Shown piece after piece: positions 8,115-17,479 of a stretch of DNA of 64,000 nt (position 1 is the first letter of the stretch; each line of letters begins with the position of its first letter). The stretch lies in contig SUSY01000005.1 in the NCBI GenBank assembly GCA_015063185.1, forward strand, positions 1 to 64,000, read 5' to 3'. Origin of the DNA: Thermoplasmata archaeon (lineage in GTDB: Archaea; Thermoplasmatota; Thermoplasmata; Methanomassiliicoccales; Methanomethylophilaceae). The translations under genes were made by a program, and so were the position numbers. The notes under the pieces are model-generated. The model was not told where the DNA came from. It made no database searches and saw only the letters and a program-made list of their open reading frames with translations.

Positions 8115-8188
8115 TGGACAAGGCGAGATTTGAACTCGCGACATCTACGTTGCGAACGTAGCGATCTACCGGGCTGATCTACTTGCCC
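8115..8188 (-). tRNA. tRNA-Ala (anticodon CGC)
   Basis: A 74-nt cloverleaf: acceptor GGGCAAG / CTTGTCC, anticodon stem CTACG / CGTAG with loop TTCGCAA (anticodon CGC, reads GCG), T arm GCGAG-TTCAAAT-CTCGC, discriminator A. The G3:U70 wobble pair, the alanine identity element, is present. CCA is not encoded and no intron is seen. It may be the attachment target for the adjacent integrase remnant. Confidence 0.95.
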
Positions 8189-8235
8189 ATGAGAAATTCC
8201 CGGATAACACCGTTATCTCGCCGACAGATATAAAC

Positions 8236-9383
8236 CTAGGGGTCACCGACCCCGCCATCATCAGGAGAAAAGAACCTGGAGGCGAGGATATCCGATACCG
8301 CGAACAGTACCAGGAATGTAACGATACACCCGAAGACGTCCAACGTCAATGGAAGGAACTGTATCACGATCGCCAATATCACGAAATGAAGTACATAGAT
8401 CCTCATGACGTTCCTACCCCACCTTATGGAATGTGCCAGGCACCTTTCCGGTACCTTCAATGATACAAGATACACCAGAACGATCCAATCTAATGCTAAC
8501 AGCATACACCACAGATTGACCAATATTCCCTGATGGTATGACCTCAATCCTGTGAAACCTGTATCGAACATACCCGTGAATACACCTATCACCGTCAACG
8601 GTACAGACAATATGAAGAAAATAAGACCCAGACGTTTGTAGAACAGATACTTGTCAGTACAACGCACCAAACGGTTGCCAATCAGATACCCAGCTACGGG
8701 ATATACGATCCATGATAGGAAAGGATATCTGGATGTGGTCATGGTACCATCGAATATGGTTGTTCCCCAGAAATAACCGAGAAATATGTCCAACGCATCG
8801 TTCCCGGTATCCATCCCGGATAGGAAGGTATTGGCTACCATCATCGATGCCAGAATGATCACCACGAACTTATCTGGCACATTGAATTTGATCACGATTC
8901 CCAGGAACACCAGGACCATTCCCGCGAATATCATGATGTCCTGCCAGAACAGCGTCACCACCATCAGTTGCCAATCCTCGGCATGGGAATACTCCGGATA
9001 GAATGATACGAAATCACCGGTGATGGCGAAGTTCACCAATCCCGGAAGAAGTCTCAGTACCTCGACAGCGAAACCGAACAGTATGAGTGCCAGCCCTCTC
9101 CGGACCAATCCTTTTCCCAAGGGTTTCGTGGAGAAGAACAACAACATGCCCATGACCATCATGAAACACTGTGCGCCACCCTGGAACGCCCCAATCAGAT
9201 CGGAGATCCGTTCGAACAGGCCGACCGCTTCCCCGGAAGTAACCGATACCGGAGAGAACTGATTGAATACATGTGATCCGACCATCAGGAAACGGATATT
9301 CCGCGAACTATGTCCAACTCGGTCTGACGTCCGTAGAGTGTCCTCTCATCCGACAGGACATCACGAACACGACCGAGAACCAT
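8236..9383 (-). pseudogene. Acyltransferase-family integral membrane protein, frameshifted near its N-terminus
   Basis: The main frame (8236-9285, 349 residues) encodes about ten hydrophobic segments with a GAFQGGAQCFMMVMG core, resembling DUF1624/HGSNAT-like or acyltransferase-3 membrane proteins. Such proteins usually start with an ELD-x-x-RG motif before the first helix. That motif, TELDIVRGISV, is present just upstream in another frame that begins at an ATG at 9383 with a TATA-like ttatatacat about 25 bases before it. One missing base around 9286-9290 (cctg on the coding strand) separates the two. The gene is thus broken, or the assembly lacks one base. Substrate unknown; sugar or polyol acylation at the membrane is the family theme. 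Confidence 0.7.
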
Positions 9384-9434
9384 GTACACTGGACAACGGA
9401 TATGTATATAAGTCTACGAGATTGTCCTCCACAC

Positions 9435-9842
9435 ATGGTGAAAATCACACAGGAAATGGAAGACATCATGAAAGATGTCAAGGTGTTCTACCTCGCGACC
9501 GCATCCAAAGACGGTGTCCCCAACGTGGCACCAATGGGAATGGTATACCTCCAAGAGGATAAGGAGACGATCTGGTTCATCGACAACTACATGAACAAGA
9601 CCCTGGCGAACCTCTGCGAGAACCCTGTCGCATCCGTCGCCGTGTGGACTCCGGAAGGAAAGGGCGCATTCCAGTTCAAGGGAACCGTCACCATCGAGAA
9701 CGAGGGTGACGACTATGAGAACGCCGTTTCCATCGCACACTTCAAATCCGAGAAATATCCGGCGAAGAACCTCGTAAAGATGAGGATCACGGAGATCTAC
9801 ACCTCCGCACCTGGACCGGAAGCGGGAAACAGACTTTTCTGA
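9435..9842 (+). CDS. Pyridoxamine 5'-phosphate oxidase-family FMN-binding protein
   Basis: A 135-residue split-barrel flavoprotein. Typical features are the N-terminal FYLATASKDGVPNVAPMG strand pair, IWFIDNYMNKTLANL and a C-terminal MRITEIYTSAPGPEAG. Proteins of this size bind FMN or related cofactors as dimers and usually act as small oxidoreductases or flavin stores; the specific reaction is unknown. I start at the ATG at 9435, 20 bases after a TATA element (tatgtatataag), because the frame upstream is not homologous. It is divergent from the broken acyltransferase gene. Confidence 0.85.
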   Translation: MVKITQEMEDIMKDVKVFYLATASKDGVPNVAPMGMVYLQEDKETIWFIDNYMNKTLANLCENPVASVAVWTPEGKGAFQFKGTVTIENEGDDYENAVSIAHFKSEKYPAKNLVKMRITEIYTSAPGPEAGNRLF

Positions 9843-9857
9843 AAAAATGATTGAGAT

Positions 9858-9877
9858 GGATGGTCAAATGACCATCC
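9858..9877. terminator. Hairpin between convergent genes
   Basis: GGATGGTC / GACCATCC (8 bp, 4-nt loop AAAT) between the flavoprotein gene and the leftward small membrane protein gene; it could serve both strands. Confidence 0.5.
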
Positions 9878-9880
9878 GTA

Positions 9881-10066
9881 TCAATCCAAATCCTTCTTCG
9901 TCCTGATGAAGCCCTGTGCGAAGACCAGGACGATCGCGATCGGCAGGAAGACCCAGAAGAACGGATTTCCGCTCATGTACACGAACAGACCGCTGAGTGC
10001 CAGTCCGACTACCGCACCTATGCATAGGTAGACGAGCACATTGAACCTCTCGGCCTCAGTCATCAT
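9881..10066 (-). CDS. Small two-helix membrane protein
   Basis: A 61-residue protein with two transmembrane helices (about 10-30 and 35-53) separated by SGNP and a basic C-terminal tail (RTKKDLD). The ATG at 10066 overlaps the purB stop region and is preceded by AGGTG six bases upstream inside purB, so I prefer it to the GTG at 10072. It is translationally coupled to purB. The function is unknown; no enzyme motif is visible. Confidence 0.65.
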   Translation of the reverse strand: MMTEAERFNVLVYLCIGAVVGLALSGLFVYMSGNPFFWVFLPIAIVLVFAQGFIRTKKDLD

Positions 10067-10068
10067 GT

Positions 10069-11433
10069 TCACACCTTCTGTCCGAGTACGGACTCGACCT
10101 CGGCGACCATCATGTCGACGATCTCCTTGGCACCACCGGTGTAGTTCGCTGGATCCATCGCAGAACGGATCTCAGCCTCGGGCATACGTGCCAAAAGGTC
10201 CTTGTTCTCGATGAGCACATCTACCAGCTGCCTCTCCTCGTCCTCTGCGATCATGGATGCGGAACGGACGATCTCGTGCGCGTCCTGTCTTCCGATTCCC
10301 TTCTCAGTCATCTTCATCATGATCGCCTCCGCCATGACGAGTCCCCTGGAGGATTCGATGTTCCTGAGCATATTCTTCTTGTTGACGGTGAGTCCGTCGA
10401 AGACCTCGTTCATCTTATGGAACATCTCGTCGAGAAGGACGAATACATGGGGTAGCACAAACCTCTCGGTACTGGAGTTGGAGAGGTCCCTCTCGTGCCA
10501 AAGGACCTGACTCTCGAATGTGGGGGTGACCATGGACCTGACGACCCTTGCGAGTCCGCAGACATTCTCGGACATCATGGGGTTCCTCTTCTGTGCCATG
10601 GTGGAACTTCCGACCTGCTTCTTGACATCGAAAGGTTCCTGGGCCTCTCCGATCTCGGACCTCTGGAGATTACGGATCTCGGTTCCGTACCTCTCGAGGG
10701 ATGTGGCGATGTTCGCCATGAGAGTGATGATCTCGGTGTACCTGTCCCTTCCGACGACCTGTGTGGCCGCAGGCTCGTATGCGAGTCCAAGATCATCCAT
10801 GACGGTCTTCTGGATCTTGAAGAAGTTCTTTCCGAGCGCCGCACCGGTCCCGACGGCTCCGGCCATCTTACCTGCACATGCACGGGGTTTGGCCTGCTCC
10901 AATCTCTCCCTGTGTCTGAGCATCTCCGCCACATAACCTGCGATCTTGAATCCGAAAGTGATAGGGATCGCGAACTGAGCGTGTGTCCTTCCGATCTCAA
11001 GGGTGTCCCTCTCCCTCTTTGCGAGCTTGGCGAGCGTGAGCGTGAACCTATCCACATCTGCCTGGATGATCTCGATGGCGGCTTTGATCTGCAATGCCAC
11101 GGCGGTATCGACGATGTCGTTGGATGTTGCACCGTAATGTACAAACTTGCCTGCATCGCCCTCGCACTTCTCGGTCATGGCCTTGACCATCGCCATGAGG
11201 TCATGTCTGGTATCCTTCTCGATCTCCTTGACCCTGTTGATATCGACGACATCGAGACTCGCCACACGGGTGATCTCCGCCGCCTGCTCCTCGGTGATGG
11301 TACCCAGGGAAGCATGCGCTCTCGCGAGTGCCGCTTCGACATCCATCTGGAACTGGAGACGGCTCTCCTCGTAGAAGATGGCTTTCATATCCTCACGGCC
11401 GTATCTGTAATCAAGGGGACACAGGTTGCTCAT
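10069..11433 (-). CDS. purB: Adenylosuccinate lyase
   Basis: A 454-residue cytoplasmic enzyme that cleaves SAICAR and adenylosuccinate, releasing fumarate, in purine synthesis. The fumarase/aspartase signature GSSTMAQKRNPMMSE (275-289) holds the catalytic Ser loop, and HYGATSNDIVDT (99-110) and GRTHAQFAIP (148-157, catalytic His) are intact. Length is normal for the archaeal/Bacillus type. TATA-like elements (attataatataag, ttttataatg) lie upstream between 11463 and 11510 and the adjacent gene is divergent. Confidence 0.97.
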   Translation of the reverse strand: MSNLCPLDYRYGREDMKAIFYEESRLQFQMDVEAALARAHASLGTITEEQAAEITRVASLDVVDINRVKEIEKDTRHDLMAMVKAMTEKCEGDAGKFVHYGATSNDIVDTAVALQIKAAIEIIQADVDRFTLTLAKLAKRERDTLEIGRTHAQFAIPITFGFKIAGYVAEMLRHRERLEQAKPRACAGKMAGAVGTGAALGKNFFKIQKTVMDDLGLAYEPAATQVVGRDRYTEIITLMANIATSLERYGTEIRNLQRSEIGEAQEPFDVKKQVGSSTMAQKRNPMMSENVCGLARVVRSMVTPTFESQVLWHERDLSNSSTERFVLPHVFVLLDEMFHKMNEVFDGLTVNKKNMLRNIESSRGLVMAEAIMMKMTEKGIGRQDAHEIVRSASMIAEDEERQLVDVLIENKDLLARMPEAEIRSAMDPANYTGGAKEIVDMMVAEVESVLGQKV

Positions 11434-11624
11434 TTGAATCGGGCGAGCGATTCCAGTAACATTATAAAACAGTTGCCCGTGTCCTTAATGTTATAATATA
11501 AGTCAACGCGTAGATAATATGAATTAATCCGAATTACCGGAACAATCTTTATATCTGATATCGTGTTGCTCCCATTATAGTGTGCCGAAACTCATTCGGC
11601 GTATACGAACAGTGTTGGTTTATT

Positions 11625-12653
11625 ATGGTTGACATGGAGGAGAAGATTACTGAGTTGAATGTATCCGAGGAAGCTGTTGCAGAGACCACTGCAGAGGTTA
11701 CTGAGGATGTCGTCGTCGAGATGACCGAAGAAGAAGCCGCAGAGGTATCTGAAAACCTGGAGAAGCTGGAGCAGAAGGGCTCGATCTATAAGAACGCAGC
11801 CGAGAAGCACAAGCACCTGAGGGATGAGCTCAACAAGCAGACCAAGGAGTGGGTCGCAAAGAGGGACGCACTCAACGCACAGGTCCGCGAACTCGTCGAA
11901 CAGGCCGGAAAGCACAGGGAAGAGCGCGACGCACTCAACCAGAAGGTCAGGGAATCCAAGGTCGTTAGGGACGAGCTCAACAAGAACGTCTCCAGGATCA
12001 CCGAGGAGTACCGCGAGCTCAAGGGAAAGAACGCACCCCAGATCGCACCCGAGACCGGAAACCCCAGGGACAGACTGCAGGCACCCCCGTCGATCAAGCA
12101 GCTCAAGAAAGAATTCTCCGACTTAGAGATGAGGCAGCAGACTCAGGTCCTCAAGAAGGAAGAGGAGCTCAGGATCGTCAAGAGGCTCAAGGAGATCGAG
12201 AGCCAGATCGAGGGACTCCAGAAAGATGAGGAGACCTCCGACGAGGCACGCGAGAAGCTCAAGGAGCTCAAAGAGGCTAAGGCTGAGGCAGAGGCTGCAC
12301 ACAAGGTCGTTTCCGAGTACGCCGAGAGGGCACAGCAGGAGCACGACGTCATGATCTCCCTGTACGAGCAGGCAGATGCTCTCAGGAAGCAGGCAGACGA
12401 CGCACAGGCCAACTTCATCGACTGCAAGAAGAGGGCAGACGAAGAGCACAAGCTCCACCTCGAGCAGGTTAACAGCTTCCGCCAGACCGACGAGCAGGCT
12501 TCCACCTACAGGAAGAAGAAGACCGATGCTCGCAAGAGGAAGACCGACGCAGACTCCAAGAAGGCTGCCGACGACATCTTCGCTCGCTTCAAGAACGGTG
12601 AGAAACTCAGCACTGAGGATCTCATGGCTCTTCAGAAGTCCGGCTACCTGTGA
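11625..12653 (+). CDS. COG1340-type coiled-coil protein
   Basis: A 342-residue, highly charged protein predicted to be almost entirely coiled coil (Lys/Glu/Arg heptads such as RDELNKQTKEWVAKRDALNA). It matches the archaeal COG1340 family of uncharacterised coiled-coil proteins. The acidic N-terminus (TELNVSEEAVAETTAEVTED) is less conserved. I start at the ATG at 11625 (MVDMEEKI). The leader from about 11580 includes a small hairpin GCCGAA / TTCGGC. A TATA box ctttatatct sits near 11545-11555. Codon use is strongly biased, implying high expression. Role unknown; structural or chromosome-associated functions have been guessed for such proteins. Confidence 0.8.
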   Translation: MVDMEEKITELNVSEEAVAETTAEVTEDVVVEMTEEEAAEVSENLEKLEQKGSIYKNAAEKHKHLRDELNKQTKEWVAKRDALNAQVRELVEQAGKHREERDALNQKVRESKVVRDELNKNVSRITEEYRELKGKNAPQIAPETGNPRDRLQAPPSIKQLKKEFSDLEMRQQTQVLKKEEELRIVKRLKEIESQIEGLQKDEETSDEAREKLKELKEAKAEAEAAHKVVSEYAERAQQEHDVMISLYEQADALRKQADDAQANFIDCKKRADEEHKLHLEQVNSFRQTDEQASTYRKKKTDARKRKTDADSKKAADDIFARFKNGEKLSTEDLMALQKSGYL

Positions 12654-12668
12654 TACAGAAACCTTAAC

Positions 12669-12688
12669 GGAGGGGGTTCGCCCCTTCC
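12669..12688 (+). terminator. Hairpin with TTCG loop after the coiled-coil gene
   Basis: GGAGGGGG-TTCG-CCCCTTCC, an 8-bp stem with one G-T wobble capped by a stable UUCG tetraloop, 15 bases after the stop; followed by an AT-rich stretch. Confidence 0.55.
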
Positions 12689-12733
12689 ATAAATCGTTTT
12701 ATCATTCTAATAAAAATTGAAGTTCGTGTTAAG

Positions 12734-13438
12734 ATGACCGTACAGACCTTGGAAATCAAAGGATCCTTGTTCTCTGCGGCATTCAAGACCACCATACCAG
12801 TCCTTGCGGGATATCTTGGCCTGGGTCTTGCATTCGGAATCATGCTGGAGGACCTGGGATACAACGCCCTATGGGCAGCGTTCTTCAGCCTTGTAGCATA
12901 CGGCGGTACGATCCAGTATCTGGCCATAGCCTTGCTGTCCACAGTCTTCAACCCGTTGGAGGCATTGTTCCTAAGCGTACTGGTGAACTTCCGTCACCTG
13001 TTCTACGGAATAACTATGGCAGAGAAGTTCAGAGGTGTCGGGAAGAAGAAGCTGGCACTTATCTTCGGATTGAGTGACGAGACGTTCTCGTTGCTATCGA
13101 CCACCGAACTTCCGGAAGGTACCGACCGCGGGAAGTTCTATCTGTACGTGACACTGCTGGACCATAGCTACTGGATCCTCGGATCTTTCCTCGGAGGGAT
13201 CGCCGGATCGTTGATATCGTTCAACACCGCTGGAATCAGTTTCGTACTGACCGCACTGTTCGTCGTCCTGTTCATGGAACAACTTAAGAACAGATCCAAT
13301 ATCATCCCCGGAATCATCGGACTGGGTGCGACGTTGATCAGTCTGTTGTTCTTCGGTGACAATCTGATCATCCCTGCGATGGCCCTGATAATGGTCGCCA
13401 TGCTGGCTATGAGGAGGTACGATGTACTCAGACATTGA
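12734..13438 (+). CDS. azlC: AzlC-family branched-chain amino acid export protein, large subunit
   Basis: A 234-residue integral membrane protein with the AzlC pattern: [21 protein letters not shown] near the N-terminus, then [15 protein letters not shown] and [10 protein letters not shown]. AzlC works with the small AzlD protein to export branched-chain or other small amino acids. The gene overlaps azlD by 17 bases, so the two are coupled. The TATA-like ttctaataaaaattg lies just upstream of the ATG, after the previous gene's hairpin. Confidence 0.9.
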   Translation: MTVQTLEIKGSLFSAAFKTTIPVLAGYLGLGLAFGIMLEDLGYNALWAAFFSLVAYGGTIQYLAIALLSTVFNPLEALFLSVLVNFRHLFYGITMAEKFRGVGKKKLALIFGLSDETFSLLSTTELPEGTDRGKFYLYVTLLDHSYWILGSFLGGIAGSLISFNTAGISFVLTALFVVLFMEQLKNRSNIIPGIIGLGATLISLLFFGDNLIIPAMALIMVAMLAMRRYDVLRH

Positions 13439-13754
13439 GATGATCGTATTCATCTTCGCCTGCGGACTCGGAACGTTCCTCACCAGGGTCATCCCGTTCA
13501 TATTCCTACCGGAAGGTAAGGAGACGCCAAGGATAATCCTGTATCTGGGACGTGTACTTCCGGCAGCTTGTATGGGACTCCTCATAGTCTATTGTCTGAA
13601 GGATGTCGGCCTCCTATCGTTCCCACATGGAATACCTGAGGCCATCGGCATACTGTCCGTTGCCATACTCCACAAATGGAAAGGGAACGCACTATTGTCC
13701 ATCTTCGGCGGGACCATCATCTACATGGTACTGGTACAGACAGTGTTCATCTGA
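13422..13754 (+). CDS. azlD: AzlD-family branched-chain amino acid export protein, small subunit
   Basis: A 110-residue protein with about four transmembrane helices, matching AzlD ([30 protein letters not shown]). It forms the exporter with AzlC from the overlapping upstream gene. The initiating ATG lies inside azlC, preceded by GAGGAGG-like sequence (aggaggtacg). The stop codon directly abuts the stop of the opposing acyl-CoA synthetase gene. Confidence 0.9.
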   Translation: MYSDIEMIVFIFACGLGTFLTRVIPFIFLPEGKETPRIILYLGRVLPAACMGLLIVYCLKDVGLLSFPHGIPEAIGILSVAILHKWKGNALLSIFGGTIIYMVLVQTVFI

Positions 13755-15518
13755 TTATTCGGATTGGGACTGCCTGAGTTCCTCTTCCGCCATCCTCTCC
13801 AATGCTCTGTAATCGACCTTGGAGACCTTGGTCCTTGGAAGCGCATCGATGAATCTATATTCTCTAGGAACGGCATACTTGGCGATGTTCTCCTTGCAGT
13901 AGGCCTTCAGCATCTTCACAGTGTCCTCATCCTCTATGACGCCGTCCTTGAGAACGATGTATGCTCTGATCCTACTACCTCTGAGCTCATCCGGAACACC
14001 GATGACACAGGAACTCTCGACATTGGGATGATAATTGAGGATGTTCTCCACCTGACTGGGGTACACGTTGTATCCGGAGGTGATGATCATCCTCTTCATC
14101 CTCTGTTTGAAGTAGATAAACCCATCGGGATCCATAGAACCGATATCGCCCGTATGCAACCATACCAATCCATCGGAATGCTTACGAAGCGCCCTCGCGG
14201 TCTCCTCGGGATTCTTGTAGTATCCGTTCATGACAGCGGGAGCGTGGATACAGATCTCCCCATCCACGTCGTATGGTACACGCTCATCAGTATCGGGCAC
14301 CACGATCTTGTACATGACGTTGGGCATGGGGATTCCTGTCGACCCGGGGCGCTGCTCATCCTTGGGTGTGATCGTAGTGGCAGTTAAACACTCTGTACAA
14401 CCGAATCCCTCCCTGACGAAGGTCTCGCACTTGTGATCTGCAAGGAACTTGTCCATCCTCTCCTTGGCCTCTATCGGAAGTGTATCGCCTCCGCAGAAGA
14501 TACCTTTGAGACAGGATAGGTCGGCGTCCTGGAGCCACTTGCTCCTGATCATGTGCTCATAAAGCGTGGGCACTCCGGCGATGTATGCGGGGCGCATCTT
14601 CACGATCAATTTGGAATAGGAATCGGGTGTGAAACGCGGAACCAAAGAACATGTGATTCCGATGGAGAAAGGCAGATGGACACATGCACAGAGTCCGAAT
14701 CCGTGGAAGATGGGCATGACCGCCATCATGAGTTCTCCTTCACCAAGCACCTGTGAGAGCTCCACCATACCGAGTGCGGTGGAGGTGAAGTTCATACAGG
14801 AGAGCATAGCACCCTTACTGACACCTGTGGTACCTCCGGTGTAGAGCATGACGGCATCGTCATAACAGGTCATTGTGGATACGGGTTCCTGTATTCCGGA
14901 CACATCGGACTTCACCAGATCGGACCATACGACGATTCCGGGCTTGGACCTATCGACCTTTGGGTCCTTCTTCCCGTCGAGGAAGTGCTTGTAGATGAAT
15001 CCCTTCACGAACGGGAGGGCATCGGTCATCGAGGATACGATGATGTTCCTGAGCTTGCACTCGGGAGTGATCTCCGGGAAGTTCAGATAGAACATGTCCA
15101 ATGTTATCGCGACCTTACAATCCGAATTGTCGACGAAGAACGCGACCTCACCCTTTGCGGAAAGAGGATGGATCATGACTGCGACAGCACCGATCTTGTT
15201 GATTGCATAGAACGCTGTGATCGCCTGAGGGCAATTAGGCATACAGATGAGAACGTGATCTCCCTGATTGACGTCCAACTTCTTCAGACAAAGTGCGAAG
15301 TGATCGATGTCCTTGATGAACTTCTTGTACTTTACCCAAGAACCCATGAATTCATAGGCGTACTTCTCGGGGAACTTCGCCGAAGTCTTGGCAACGGTCT
15401 GATAGAGTGTGTCCTCAGGATAGTCGATGTGCTTCTCAACATCACCATAATGATTGAGCCAAGGCATCTGCTCTGGCGGAAGCGGGAATTCGTATGCCAT
15501 CGTCGACCATGATGCCAT
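13755..15518 (-). CDS. AMP-dependent acyl-CoA synthetase
   Basis: A 587-residue ANL-superfamily enzyme that activates a carboxylic acid as acyl-AMP and then transfers it to CoA. Visible motifs: LYTGGTTGVSKG (A3 P-loop, about 225-236), GFGCTECLTAT (A5), HTGDIGSMDPDGFIYFKQRMKRMI (A7-A8) and PRTKVSKVDYRALE (A10 Lys). It resembles long-chain or medium-chain fatty acyl-CoA ligases, but the substrate is not deducible. Two starts are possible: 15518 or the ATG at 15500, which is close to the start expected from the TATA-like tttattaa at about 15525-15532. A second acyl-CoA synthetase lies at 53360-55021. Confidence 0.85.
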   Translation of the reverse strand: MASWSTMAYEFPLPPEQMPWLNHYGDVEKHIDYPEDTLYQTVAKTSAKFPEKYAYEFMGSWVKYKKFIKDIDHFALCLKKLDVNQGDHVLICMPNCPQAITAFYAINKIGAVAVMIHPLSAKGEVAFFVDNSDCKVAITLDMFYLNFPEITPECKLRNIIVSSMTDALPFVKGFIYKHFLDGKKDPKVDRSKPGIVVWSDLVKSDVSGIQEPVSTMTCYDDAVMLYTGGTTGVSKGAMLSCMNFTSTALGMVELSQVLGEGELMMAVMPIFHGFGLCACVHLPFSIGITCSLVPRFTPDSYSKLIVKMRPAYIAGVPTLYEHMIRSKWLQDADLSCLKGIFCGGDTLPIEAKERMDKFLADHKCETFVREGFGCTECLTATTITPKDEQRPGSTGIPMPNVMYKIVVPDTDERVPYDVDGEICIHAPAVMNGYYKNPEETARALRKHSDGLVWLHTGDIGSMDPDGFIYFKQRMKRMIITSGYNVYPSQVENILNYHPNVESSCVIGVPDELRGSRIRAYIVLKDGVIEDEDTVKMLKAYCKENIAKYAVPREYRFIDALPRTKVSKVDYRALERMAEEELRQSQSE

Positions 15519-15684
15519 AATCCGTTAATAAACCATCGTGCACGCGCATTATATTGCATGAAACGTACACATGGATTATCCAAAATGGTACCGAATATTC
15601 ATAACAATATTCACCTAGTGACGAGATAGAGAAAAAAGGATATTTTTCCACAAACATTATATATTAACGATGAATAATGTGCTT

Positions 15685-15750
15685 CAGAAGCAGGCCAGTT
15701 CTGTAGAGTGCATCCCATCCCTTCTGACTGGCTGGTCTGCTTGCTAAATT
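15685..15750 (+). ncRNA. Candidate small RNA upstream of tbp
   Basis: In the 335-base gap between the divergent acyl-CoA synthetase and tbp, AAGCAG-GCCAGT (15688-15699) pairs with ACTGGC-(TGGT)-CTGCTT (15727-15742): 12 bp with one 4-nt bulge and a 27-nt loop. A strong TATA box, ttatatatta at about 15658-15667, sits 25 bases upstream of the stem and no reading frame follows. The tbp gene has its own TATA element 130 bases further on. This looks like an independent transcript; its class is unknown (no C/D or ACA boxes in the right place). Confidence 0.35.
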
Positions 15751-15809
15751 TCTCCACAGTTTCAGTTCTTAGAGCGTCATGTTGCACACCAGTATGATTG
15801 TGTCTGACG

Positions 15810-15840
15810 AATCCTTTATATACCCTATTTAAATAAAGGC
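15810..15840 (+). promoter_or_regulatory. Promoter of tbp with two TATA-like elements
   Basis: ctttatatacc (about 15813-15823) and tatttaaataaagg (about 15826-15839) precede the ATG at 15854. The first would give a roughly 10-nt leader containing aggtga as ribosome-binding site; the second would give a leaderless transcript. The spacing could allow TBP to influence its own promoter, which is speculation. Confidence 0.6.
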
Positions 15841-15853
15841 GTTAGGTGAAAAG

Positions 15854-16402
15854 ATGGCCAAAATGACTATTGAAAACGTTGTAGCGTCCACCTCTCTCGG
15901 ACAGGAGCTTGATCTTAACTGTATCGAAGACTCCCTTGAGGGTGCTGAGTACAACCCCCAGCAGTTCCCCGGACTCGTCTACAGGCTCAAGGAGCCCAAG
16001 ACCGCAACGTTGCTTTTTAGAAGCGGTAAGGTCGTCTGCACCGGAGCAAAGAGCCTCAAGGATGTCATCATCGCAATCGGAAAGGTCAAGGAAGACCTCA
16101 AGAAGGCGAACATCGACATCAAGATTGAGCCCAAGGTGGAGGTTCAGAACATCGTCGCCTCCTCCGATCTCGAACAGGAGATCAATCTTAACACAGTCGC
16201 AATCACTCTGGGACTCGAGAAGGTCGAGTACGAGCCCGAGCAGTTCCCTGGACTCGTCTACAGACTTGACTCCCCCAAGGTTGTCGTTCTGCTCTTTGGA
16301 TCCGGAAAGATGGTTTGTACCGGTGCGAAAGTACCGGAGGACGTTGTCCGCGCCGTCGACAAGATCGCAGCAGAGCTCAGATCCGCAAGTCTGATGTCAT
16401 AA
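15854..16402 (+). CDS. tbp: TATA-box-binding protein
   Basis: A 182-residue general transcription factor that binds TATA boxes and recruits TFB and RNA polymerase. The two direct repeats of the saddle are clear: IENVVASTSLGQELDLN...FPGLVYRLKEPKTATLLF (about 6-58) and VQNIVASSDLEQEINLN...FPGLVYRLDSPKVVVLLF (about 96-149), each followed by SGK-VCTGAK. Length is typical for archaeal TBP. The sequence ribosome-binding site aggtga is four bases before the ATG. Confidence 0.98.
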   Translation: MAKMTIENVVASTSLGQELDLNCIEDSLEGAEYNPQQFPGLVYRLKEPKTATLLFRSGKVVCTGAKSLKDVIIAIGKVKEDLKKANIDIKIEPKVEVQNIVASSDLEQEINLNTVAITLGLEKVEYEPEQFPGLVYRLDSPKVVVLLFGSGKMVCTGAKVPEDVVRAVDKIAAELRSASLMS

Positions 16403-16412
16403 ACATGTTATC

Positions 16413-16439
16413 ACCTGTCCGTTTGACTAACGGACAGGT
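16413..16439 (+). terminator. Hairpin after tbp
   Basis: Perfect 11-bp stem ACCTGTCCGTT / AACGGACAGGT with a 5-nt loop, 11 bases downstream of the tbp stop codon. No long T run follows. Confidence 0.6.
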
Positions 16440-16560
16440 AGAAACGCCCTTCACCGTTCTATAACCACTAACATCAACGTCCGTCCATCCGGAACCCTTG
16501 TGCACATAGGGTGTCTTTGGAGATGATACCCTTATAATCACGATGAACAGTTAACCAAAC

Positions 16561-17469
16561 ATGACGACATACGGCAACGTCCTGGAATGTATCGGCCATA
16601 CACCGATGATCCGTTTGGCTAAATTGGATGAGGGAACAGGTTCCGAGATCTACGCTAAGGTGGAAGGCCTCAACCCCGGAGGATCCATAAAGGACCGTGC
16701 CGCACTGTTCATGATCAGAGATGCGGAGGAAAAAGGACTCCTGAAACCCGGATCGGTCATCATCGAACCCACCTCCGGGAACACCGGTGTAGGGCTGTGC
16801 ATGATCGGAGCATACCTCGGATACAGATGCATCATCGTCATGCCCGATACGATGAGTGCGGAACGTATCAGCCTCATGAGGGCGTACGGTGCTGAAGTGG
16901 TACTCACTCCCGGGGCAGAAGGCATGTCCGGAGCCATCGCCAAGGCCATGGAACTCAAGGAGGAACTTGGAGGATTCGTCCCTTCACAGTTCGAAAACCC
17001 TGCCAACGCCATGTCACATGTCGTCACCACATCGAAGGAGATCCTAGAACAGCTTCCGGATGTTGATTATGTAGTCGCGGGCATCGGTTCCGCAGGTACC
17101 GCTACCGGACTCGGAATGGGATTCAGGAAGTTCTCATCAAGGGCCAAGGTCATCGGCGTAGAACCTGAGGCGAGTCCCATGATCACGGAAGGACGTTTCG
17201 CACCCCATAAGATCCAAGGTATAGGTGCCAACTTCATTCCAAAGAACCTGGACCTGGAATACATCGAGGAGGTCATGACCATCTCCGATGACGAGGCCAT
17301 CGGATACACCAGAAGGCTCGTCAGGGAGGAGGGCATCTTCGCAGGCATATCGTCCGGTGCGGCCGTGGCAGCTGCGGTTAAGTTGGCATCCGAAAGGAAA
17401 GGGTCCAAAATCGTCGCGATCCTTCCGGACCATGGGGACAGATATTTAAGTACAGGCATCTTTGAATGA
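16561..17469 (+). CDS. cysK: Cysteine synthase (O-acetylserine sulfhydrylase)
   Basis: A 302-residue PLP enzyme that makes cysteine from O-acetylserine and sulfide. The PLP Lys is K44 in GGSIKDRAA; the substrate loop TSGNTG is at 71-76 and the PLP phosphate loop is [10 protein letters not shown]. It ends in a short tail finishing with Ile-Phe-Glu; CysE normally docks its own terminal Ile into CysK. The following cysE gene overlaps or nearly abuts it, so both steps from serine to cysteine are encoded together. In methanogens this route coexists with or replaces the tRNA-dependent SepRS/SepCysS pathway. Confidence 0.95.
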   Translation: MTTYGNVLECIGHTPMIRLAKLDEGTGSEIYAKVEGLNPGGSIKDRAALFMIRDAEEKGLLKPGSVIIEPTSGNTGVGLCMIGAYLGYRCIIVMPDTMSAERISLMRAYGAEVVLTPGAEGMSGAIAKAMELKEELGGFVPSQFENPANAMSHVVTTSKEILEQLPDVDYVVAGIGSAGTATGLGMGFRKFSSRAKVIGVEPEASPMITEGRFAPHKIQGIGANFIPKNLDLEYIEEVMTISDDEAIGYTRRLVREEGIFAGISSGAAVAAAVKLASERKGSKIVAILPDHGDRYLSTGIFE

Positions 17470-17479
17470 GCCAGATACA

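Noticed and set aside
10495-11496. Long 333-codon frame opposite purB
   Set aside because: It is antisense to the conserved purB gene and its His/Asp/Leu-rich translation mirrors purB codon bias.
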